From positions 2,356,001-2,420,000 of the forward strand of contig OZ245940.1 in the NCBI GenBank assembly GCA_965230045.1: a stretch of 64,000 bases of DNA, in the 5' to 3' direction. The translations under genes were made by a program, and so were the position numbers. The first letter of the stretch is position 1. Every line of letters starts with the position of its first letter. The notes beneath the pieces are model-generated. The model was not told the origin of the DNA. It saw only the letters and a program-made list of their open reading frames with translations, and ran no database searches. This stretch comes from G963662905 sp965230045 (GTDB taxonomy: Bacteria > Bacteroidota > Bacteroidia > Bacteroidales > WRLA01). Shown here one piece after another: positions 9,195-19,000 of this stretch.

Positions 9195-9557
9195 TTATTC
9201 AAATTTCATAATCTCGATTACAGCATCGCCATGGCGTAGCATTGCCACCTGCACACCTTCGGAAGGCGGGTTTGGGGGGCATAAAACTTCGCAGCCTGAT
9301 TTTTCGATGGCTACTTCAATATCATCCACAACAAAGGCCACATGCGTGTTTTGCTGCACATAGGGATGTATCTGGCTGTTTTTTTCAAAGCGCATAAACT
9401 CTATACCAAACGGGCTTTCGGGAAAACCACAAACAAACATGCCAAATTGCGGGATGTATCGTTCGCCGGGCATGGGCTTTTTCGTTGGAATGCCGGTATG
9501 ATGGTATTTCCAGCCCCATTTTTCGGTTGCCAGAGGCAATTCGTTTTCTTTTCTCAT
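9195..9557 (-). CDS. Small VOC-superfamily (glyoxalase/dioxygenase fold) protein
   Basis: About 120 residues. The pattern FGMFVCGFPESPFGIEFMRF ... THVAFVVDDIEVAIEKSG ... VAMLRHGDAVIEIMKF is that of the vicinal-oxygen-chelate fold: a His-bearing strand (HVAFVV), the helix DDIEVAIE and a closing Glu strand (IEIM). Such proteins bind a metal and act on lactones, diols or hemithioacetals; the substrate cannot be told. The start at 9557 is preferred over an in-frame one at 9665. The longer form would begin inside a mobile element (9637-9986), and a TAnnTTTG promoter element lies at 9587-9594, between the two starts. It is followed 12 bp later by the outer-membrane protein gene. Confidence 0.7.
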   Translation of the reverse strand: MRKENELPLATEKWGWKYHHTGIPTKKPMPGERYIPQFGMFVCGFPESPFGIEFMRFEKNSQIHPYVQQNTHVAFVVDDIEVAIEKSGCEVLCPPNPPSEGVQVAMLRHGDAVIEIMKFE

Positions 9558-9586
9558 CTGCAAAATATTTGAAGATTCTGTATCTC

Positions 9587-9594
9587 CAAAAATA
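9587..9594 (-). promoter_or_regulatory. -7 promoter element of the VOC gene
   Basis: TATTTTTG on the minus strand, 30 bp before the start at 9557, fits TAnnTTTG. It supports the short form of the gene. Confidence 0.4.
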
Positions 9595-9636
9595 CTAAGA
9601 AATTCCTGCCTTGGGCGGTTTTTATATTTTATTTGA

Positions 9637-9986
9637 GGTTCTACTAGGAATTCCGTGGGTAACAATAATGTTTGAAAATAATATGCAGATATTTATTAAT
9701 AAACTATTGATCCCTAACAGATTCCTCCCTCCCGATAACTATCGGGACAAAGCCTTAATCACTTCGTTTGGCTTTGTTCCAGTCGGAATGACGCTGTTTA
9801 TTAGGCGTTTACGGCAAATGCGGCGAGGACACAGTAGTATATTTTAAACACGTCCTCGCCGCATTTGCCTCCGGACTTCTTAAAAACGCGTCATTCCGAC
9901 AAAGTTTCCGAAGCATGAGGAAAACTTTGGAGGAATCTCTTTGGAAATAAAGTGATTTTTCTTTCCACGAAATTCCGTGTAGAACC
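9637..9986. mobile_element. MITE-like palindromic element, family 1 copy 1, with 8-bp target duplication
   Basis: A 350-bp element without a gene. Terminal inverted repeats begin GGTTCTAC and match over about 20 bases with few mismatches. The flanks carry a perfect 8-bp direct repeat, TTATTTGA, at 9629-9636 and 9987-9994. Inside are nested inverted repeats: a GATTCCTCC/GGAGGAATC-type pair, GTCGGAATGACG paired with its complement, and an apical stem GGCAAATGCGGCGAGGAC at 9813-9830 pairing perfectly with 9852-9869. A second copy lies at 29942-30277 and a short degenerate one at 35993-36125. The 8-bp duplication is proof of transposition; the helper transposase is not in the window. Confidence 0.88.
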
Positions 9987-10024
9987 TTATTTGATTTTAT
10001 CTTATAATTTTATGTGATTGTTGC

Positions 10025-10055
10025 TTGGGATATTAAGATGAATTTCATAACTTTG
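10025..10055 (+). promoter_or_regulatory. Promoter of the giant surface-protein gene
   Basis: TTG at 10025-10027, a 20-bp spacer and TAACTTTG at 10048-10055 match the Bacteroidota promoter. It leaves a leader of about 35 nt before the ATG at 10098. Confidence 0.5.
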
Positions 10056-10097
10056 GACATTATTGAGTTTGATTTGTAGTATTAAAATTGTAGCCAA

Positions 10098-13000
10098 ATG
10101 AGCCCTTTATTTGCCCCCCAAAAGAATTATGGGAGAATTATTGGATTGTCCCTGTTTTTCCTTTTTTCCATTGTAATCTTAAATCCGAAGTCAAATGCAC
10201 AGGCCGTTAATGAAACGGATAGCCTCGCGCTGGTGGCTTTATACAATTCTACCGATGGTGCCAACTGGACGGATAATACCAACTGGCTGACCGGGCCAGT
10301 GAGTACTTGGTATCGGATTACGGTGAGTGGTGATCGGGTTACACAAGTGACTCTGTCAACGAATGCATTGAGCGGAACACTGCCTTCCGAATTGGGTAAT
10401 TTAACGAATTTGACAAGCTTAAAATTATACGAAAATCAATTGAGCGGCACCATCCCTTCCGAATTGGGCAATCTAACGAATTTGGATCATTTGTATTTAT
10501 TCTCTAATCAACTTAGTGGCAGCATCCCTTCCGAATTGGGTGATTTGACGGATTTGACTGATTTGAGATTAAATGGTAATCAACTGAGTAGCAGCATTCC
10601 TTTTGAAATGGGTAATTTGACAAATTTGACAATTTTGTTTTTACAAAGTAATGATTTCACAGATATACCAGATTTTAGTAGTATTTCCACATTGAATTAT
10701 TATGAAATTGATAATAACCATATCGAATTTCAACCCATAGAAGACTATCTTGCGGGAGGAAGTGCGGCTACTTTTACCTATAATCCCCAAAAACTCGTCG
10801 ATACCGAAGAAAACCAAACAGCCAATACCGGTGAGGAAGTAACCTTTACTACCGATGTCTCCGGTTCTGCAAATCTCTACCAATGGTATAAAGATGGTTC
10901 CATCCTCTCCGGAAAAACGGATCCCAATTTGACCTTAAGTAATATCACCAATGATGATGCCGGCGTTTATACCTGCCAGATTACTTCAGAAATTGTCACC
11001 GACCTTACCCTCACAACCTACAGCAAAACACTGACGGTTACGGATTATAATATGGAATCCGATAGCCTTGCACTTGTTGCGCTCTACAATTCCACCGATG
11101 GTGCAAACTGGACGGATAATGCCAATTGGCTTACCGGACCCTTAAATTCCTGGTATGGGATTACTGTAAGTGGAGATCGGGTAAGCGAAATACGTCTGGA
11201 AGGAAACGCGCTGAATGGGACAATTCCAACGGAACTTGGAGGTTTGTCGTCAGCAACATGGATGTCTTTGTATCAAAACACTTTGAGCGGAACGATTCCG
11301 CCCGAACTGGGTAATATGACAAGCTTGCAGTACCTCTACCTTTATTCAAATACTTTTAGTGGAACCATTCCACCTGAACTGGGGAATCTATCCAATCTGA
11401 TCGAATTAAACCTGAGCACCAATGAATTGACCGGTGCAATTCCCACTGAGTTGGGAAATTTATCCAATTTGTCATTTCTGACTTTGTTTACAAACAATCT
11501 AAGCGGGAATATACCCACTTCATTGAGTAATCTATCCAGTCTAACATACCTGAACTTAGCGAATAACCAATTGGATGGCAGTATTCCAACAGAACTGGGT
11601 AACTTGAGCAATCTTCAAGCGCTTTACCTGGATAATAATTCATTGAGCGGTTCTATTCCAACAGAATTTGGTAGTTATGCAAATCTTCAGTATCTGATTT
11701 TAAGACAAAATGACTTAAGTGGAAGCATCCCTTCTGAGCTTGGAAGCCTCTCACAGCTGATGGAACTCGATTTAAGCCAAAACCTGCTCACTGGAGAAAT
11801 CCCATCGACATTAGGTAATCTGACGATCCTGGATCAATTGAATTTATCAAACAATACACTTAGCGGTAGCCTTCCGGCAGAGCTAGGTAATTTGACGAAC
11901 TTGCGTTATCTTTATTTATATACGAATTCGCTTACAGGGAGTATTCCCCCAGAGTTAGGTAATATGAGCTCTTTAAAATCCCTGTATCTGGAAACTAATA
12001 ATTTGAGCGGGAGTATCCCTTCTGAATTAGGTGGATTAACTGCATTGATTGAATTGAAATTAACTAATAATTCCCTCACAGGGAGCATTCCTCCGGAACT
12101 TGGTGCAATGCCCAATCTGTATAGTTTGGGCTTGCATGGCAATGCATTGTCAGGATCAATCCCTCCGGAACTCGGGAATTTGGCGAACCTGCAATATTTG
12201 GATCTCGGTATTAATGCCTTAAGTGGCAGCCTGCCGCCGGAACTTGGGAATTTAACAAATTTGAAATCACTGGATTTAGCCTATAATAACTTTACCGGAA
12301 GTATTCCCACTGAATATGGCGCCCTGGCTAGCTTGACCACTTTAAGTTTAGTAGGTAACAGCCTGGAAGGGAGCATTCCTGCAGAATTGGGAAGTTTAAC
12401 GGCTTTGCAATATTTATATTTATACGATAATTCCTTCACTAGTATTCCCTCAGAATTAACCGCTTTAGTTAATTTGATTTCATTGAATATTCAAAATAAT
12501 GAGTTTCTTGATCTGCCCGATTTTAGTTCAATAGCTACTTTGGTGAATTACAGCATCCAATCAAATCATATTGAATTCCAGGATATTGAAACTTATCTTG
12601 CTGGGGGTGGCGCGCCAACTTTTGAGTATAATCCTCAAAAAGAGGTCGATACAGAAGAATTTATTGTCGCCAATCCCGGTGGTGAAGTAACATTCACAAC
12701 CGATATTTCGGGTACGGCAAACCTTTACCAATGGTATAAAGACGGTTCTATCCTTTCCGGAGAAACTGCCCCAAACCTGGTTTTAAGTGAAATCGTAAAC
12801 GATGATGCCGGCGTTTATACCTGTCAGATTACTTCAGAAATAGTTACAGACCTCACACTAACTACCTACAATAAAACCTTGGAAGTGACCGACCATACCA
12901 TTGTTTGTGGCAATATTTCAGAGTATGTAACATGGTCAACCGATACTGTTTATGTAAACTGCGATGTCACCATTATGGATATGGGTAAAGTTACCATAAA

Positions 13001-16000
13001 TCCCGGCGTTCGGGTGCTTTTTGCCGGTCCATATAAAATCCGCGTGGAAGGTTGCTTGCAGGCCACAGGAACAGCTGCCGATTCCGTTTGGTTTCGTCCG
13101 GTGGATACGGAAGAAGGATGGCGGGGAATTGAAGTAGAAACCTATTCAAGCTCCGAAGAAACATTCTTTCATTATTGCGTTTTTGAACATGGCAAAGCCG
13201 GATATCGCAGTAGCCAGGCATACTCAGGTGGCGCATTATTTATTGGCAGCAGCATGATGGAGGTAAGTTGTAAATCCTGTTCGTTCCGTAATAATTATGC
13301 CGAAGATGATGGTGGCGCCATATATGCAACCGGCACTATGGTGAAAATAGACCGCTGTAGTTTTTGCAACAACAACTGCCTTGGTGATGGTGGAGCCGTT
13401 TTGCTGGGAAGCAATGCATATCCCATTACCATTCTAAATTCATTGTTTGCCAATAACGAATCCAGTGGTAAAGGCGGGGGTGCATGGCTTGAGCTTTCTG
13501 CCACAGGATCAGTTTTTTATAATAATACTTTTGCAAAAAATAATGCGGCCTATGGCGGCGGGATTTATTTCTACGAAACTTCCGTCGATGTTTATAATAG
13601 CATCCTTTATGCCAATGCTTCAACACAGGGCGGTATCCAGGTAGGGATTGAAACATCATCCAACACCGTTCCGAATTTTTATTATTCTGATATTCAGGCG
13701 GGCACAATTGGTTTTTATTTAAGTGGACCTTCTTCTTATGAAGGTACAGCATCCAACCTGCTCGATAGCGATCCATTATTTACCGATCCTGCTGCCGGTC
13801 CAGGTACTATGTATAATGGCTGCCTGGCCGATTACAGCCTTCAGGAAACATCGCCCTGTATCAATCAGGGAGATCCTGCAACTTCCTCTAGTCTTATTGG
13901 TGATTTTGATATTCTTGGCAACGACCGTTTTGATGGTGCGTCCATTGACCAAGGTGCGTATGAAAGAGGCGGAACAGGAACTTTCTTTGTGGATTCCCAA
14001 TTCCAATTCCCCGGTCTGAGCAATGGAAATTCCGTTTGGCTCGACTATGATGATGATGGTGACCTGGATATTTTCTATCAGGGTGAAAGCTTTGGGCAAT
14101 ATTCATCATATTTTTATGAAAATACCGGAACAAGCTTTTCACCTACAGAGCTTTCAATAAATGGTGTTATGGGGGCTCAGGCTTCTGTTTGTGATTATAA
14201 CCTTGATAATCAACCTGATATTTTTATGGTCGATAGGCATGGCTCTGTCACTTTTTCTGCGCTCTATCAAAATACCGGCACGAGCTTTTCTGTTGTAAGT
14301 TCAACCGGCATCATGCCATTGCAATATGCAGGCGCTGATTGGGCTGATTTTGATAATGATGGCGATCAGGATCTTGCAATATGCGGTCAGGCAGATGATA
14401 TGTCCCTACATTGCTATCTCTATAAAAACACCAATGGAAGTTTTGAAGTTTATGATGACCTTTTTGGGATGATTTATTCTTCTGTTTCCTGGCAGGATAT
14501 CGACAATGACGGTGATCAGGATTTACTTGCAATTGGAAATAATGGGAGCGGTAGCCGTTTCGCAAAATTGTATAAAAATAATGCAGGCGTTTTTACGGAA
14601 GTTACTAGTGGTATTGTTGGATTTGATTATGCAAGTGTCGACTGGGCAGATTTTAATGGCGATGGTTATATTGATCTGATTATCACAGGGCAATCTTCTG
14701 CCGCAGCAACAATCGTTTATACAAATAATGCCGGAAATGGTTTTGTTGAATATGATGTGGATCTTCCAAATATTAGCGAAGGCGATGCACGATTCGCCGA
14801 TTTTAACTCTGATGGTCTTGTTGATGTATTTCTTATTGGAACGGAAGGCGCTTCAGGATATGCGATCCAGGGTTTATACCTGAATAATGGTTCAGGTTTC
14901 GATAATACTCCATCAGGTGTTCTGCAGCTTACTGCTGCTGATGTGCGTGTTGCAGATGTCAATCAGGACGGAAAACCGGATATCTTTGTTATGGGTGCCG
15001 ATTATGATGCTTATTCAATGCTATATTTGAATGATTCTGAGAATGCAAACACTCCTCCTTCAGCTCCGGTTAGTCCAATATCCAATATTACTGGTTCGGA
15101 TGTGGAATTAAGCTGGGGTGCTGGTGATGATACCGAAACTCCTGTAGCTTCGCTGACTTATAACCTGATGCTTAAAGATGAAAGCGGAAACTTAGTGCAA
15201 TCACCCCTGGCCACAATAGCCAATGGGCATCGGAAAATATCCGGCAACGGATCGAACGATTTGGCTTTGACCAAAACTTTTTCCTGTCTGCCGGGCGGGA
15301 CATATTATTGGCGCGTGCAAAGTATAGATCAGGGATTTAGTGCTTCAGCTTTTACTGAGGAAGCTAGTTTTGAAATGCCTGACGCAATTAATATCATAAC
15401 GCAGCCTTCTGATGCTGAAGTTTGTGAAAATGGAGATACCCTCTTTGGACTTGTTGCCGAAGGTACAAACCTGACATACCAATGGCAGGTAAGCCTTGAA
15501 GGCTGGGAAGACCTCCAAAATGATGATGTTTATCAAAATGTAAATTCAGATACTTTGCGGATTATTGGTGCAACTTCTGGTATTACAGAGACACAGTATC
15601 GTTGTAAAATCACCTGTGATTGTCCGGGTGAAGTTTATAGTAATGAGGTTTCCTTAGTAGTGAATGGATTGCCAACTGCTTTCAATGTCACAGGCGGTGG
15701 AAGCTATTGCGCAGGCGGCACAGGTGTGGAAATTGGTCTCGATGGTTCCGAAACCGGAGTTGACTACACTCTTGTGATTGATGGTTCATCGATTCCTCAT
15801 ACCATAAGCGGAACGGGTGCAGCTATCAGCTTTGGAGATCAAACAGTGGAAGGTGATTATACAATCACAGCAGAAAATACGACAACAAGCTGCACCTCCG
15901 ATATGACGGGAACAGTATCCGTTTCCATTGATGATAACCCAACAGCTTTCAATGTCACAGGCGGCGGAAGCTATTGCGCAGGCGGCACAGGCGTGGAAAT

Positions 16001-19000
16001 TGGTCTCGATGGATCCGAAACCGGAGTGGAATACACATTATTACTCGACGGTTCGCCAACTTCCACAATCGTAAGTGGAACCGGAACCGCCATCAGCTTT
16101 GGCGATCAAACTGCAGCGGGCGATTATACGGTTTCTGCATTGAATACCGCAACTTCCTGTTCCTCAGAAATGACCGGAACAGTGGCCGTTACCATTGACG
16201 ATAATCCAGCTGCTTTCAATGTTACCGGAGGCGGCAGTTATTGTGCAGGCGGCACAGGCGTGGAAATTGGTCTGGACGGCTCCGAAACCGGAGTGGAATA
16301 CACATTACTCCTCGACGGTTCGCCAACTTCCACCATCGTAAGTGGAACCGGAACCGCCATAAGCTTTGGTGATCAAACCACTGCGGGCGATTATACGGTT
16401 TCTGCATTGAATACCGCAACTTCCTGTTCCTCAGAAATGACCGGAACAGTAGCCGTTACTATCGACGATAATCCAACAGCCTTTAATGTGACCGGTGGCG
16501 GAAGCTATTGCGCAGGCGGCACAGGCGTGGAAATCGGCCTGGACGGCTCCGAAACCGGAGTGGAATACACATTACTCCTCGACGGCTCACCAACTTCCAT
16601 CATCGTAAGCGGCACAGGAACGGCCATCAGTTTTGGTGATCAAACCGCTGCCGGCGATTATACGGTTTCTGCATTGAATACAGCAACCTCCTGTTCCTCA
16701 GAAATGACCGGAACAGTAGCCGTTACTATCGACGATAATCCAACAGCCTTTAATGTGACCGGTGGCGGAAGCTATTGCGCAGGCGGCACAGGCGTGGAAA
16801 TCGGCCTGGACGGCTCCGAAACCGGAGTGGAATACACATTACTCCTCGACGGCTCACCAACTTCCATCATCGTAAGCGGCACAGGAACGGCCATCAGTTT
16901 TGGTGATCAAACCGCTGCCGGCGATTATACGGTTTCTGCATTGAATACAGCAACCTCCTGTTCCTCAGAAATGACCGGAACAGTGGCCATCAGCATAGAC
17001 GATAACCCAACAGCTTTCAATGTCACAGGTGGCGGAAGCTATTGCGCAGGCGGTACTGGTGTGGAAATCGGCCTGGACGGCTCCGAAACCGGAGTGGAAT
17101 ACACATTACTCCTAGATGGTTCTCCAACTTCCACCATCGTAAGTGGAACCGGAACCGCCATCAGCTTTGGCGATCAAACTGCTGCGGGCGATTATACGAT
17201 TTCTGCTGAAAATACAAATACAAGCTGTTCCTCAGAAATGACCGGAACAGTGGCCGTTACCATTGACGACAATCCAACTGCTTTCAATGTTACCGGCGGC
17301 GGAAGCTATTGCGCAGGCGGCACAGGCGTGGAAATTGGTCTCGACGGTTCTGAAACCGGAGTGGAATACACATTACTCCTAGATGGTTCTCCAACTTCCA
17401 CCATCGTAAGTGGAACCGGAACCGCCATCAGCTTTGGTGATCAAACCACTGCGGGCGATTATACGGTTTCTGCATTGAATACCGCAACTTCCTGTTCCTC
17501 AGAAATGACCGGAACAGTAGCCGTTACTATCGACGATAATCCAACAGCCTTTAATGTGACCGGTGGCGGAAGCTATTGCGCAGGCGGCACAGGCGTGGAA
17601 ATCGGCCTGGACGGCTCCGAAACCGGAGTGGAATACACATTACTCCTCGACGGCTCACCAACTTCCATCATCGTAAGCGGCACAGGAACGGCCATCAGTT
17701 TTGGTGATCAAACCGCTGCCGGCGATTATACGGTTTCTGCATTGAATACAGCAACCTCCTGTTCCTCAGAAATGACCGGAACAGTGGCCATCAGCATAGA
17801 CGATAACCCAACAGCTTTCAATGTCACAGGTGGCGGAAGCTATTGCGCAGGCGGTACTGGTGTGGAAATCGGCCTGGACGGCTCCGAAACCGGAGTGGAA
17901 TACACATTACTCCTAGATGGTTCTCCAACTTCCACCATCGTAAGTGGAACCGGAACCGCCATCAGCTTTGGTGATCAGACCGCTGCCGGCGATTATACGG
18001 TTTCTGCATTGAATACCGCAACTTCCTGTTCCTCAGAAATGACGGGAACAGTCGCCATCAGCATCGACGACAATCCGACAGCCTTTAATGTAACCGGCGG
18101 CGGAAGCTATTGCGCAGGCGGCACAGGCGTGGAAATTGGTCTCGATGGTTCCGAAACCGGAGTGGAATACACATTACTCCTCGACGGCTCACCAACTTCC
18201 ATCATCGTAAGCGGCACAGGAACGGCCATCAGTTTTGGTGATCAAACTGCTGCGGGTGATTATACGGTTTCTGCATTGAATACCGCAACTTCCTGTTCCT
18301 CAGAAATGACGGGAACAGTGGCCGTTACCATTGACGACAATCCAACTGCTTTCAATGTAACCGGAGGCGGAAGCTATTGCGCAGGAGGCACAGGCGTTGA
18401 AATCGGCCTCGATGGTTCTGAAACCGGAGTGGAATACACATTATTACTCGACGGCTCGCCAACTTCCACCATCGTGAGTGGAACAGGAACGGTCATCAGC
18501 TTTGGCGATCAAACTGCTGCGGGCGATTATACGATTTCTGCTGAAAATACAAATACAAGCTGTTCCTCAGAAATGACCGGAACAGTGGCCGTTACCATTG
18601 ACGACAATCCAACTGCTTTCAATGTTACCGGCGGCGGAAGCTATTGCGCAGGCGGCACAGGCGTGGAAATTGGTCTCGATGGTTCCGAAACCGGAGTGGA
18701 ATACACATTATTACTTGATGGTTCTCCAACTTCCACCATCGTAAGTGGAACCGGAACCGTCATCAGTTTTGGCGATCAAACCGCTGCGGGCGATTATACG
18801 GTTTCTGCATTGAATACCGCAACATCCTGTACCTCAGAAATGACGGGAACAGTGGCTGTTACCATAGACGATAATCCGACAGCATTTATCGTTACGGGCG
18901 GCGGAAGCTATTGCGCAGGAGGCACAGGCGTTGAAATCGGCCTCGATGGTTCTGAAACCGGAGTGGAATACACATTATTACTCGACGGCTCGCCAACTTC

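Noticed and set aside
9611..9847. Open frame of 78 codons
   Set aside because: It lies almost wholly within the mobile element at 9637-9986, and the second copy does not keep the frame.
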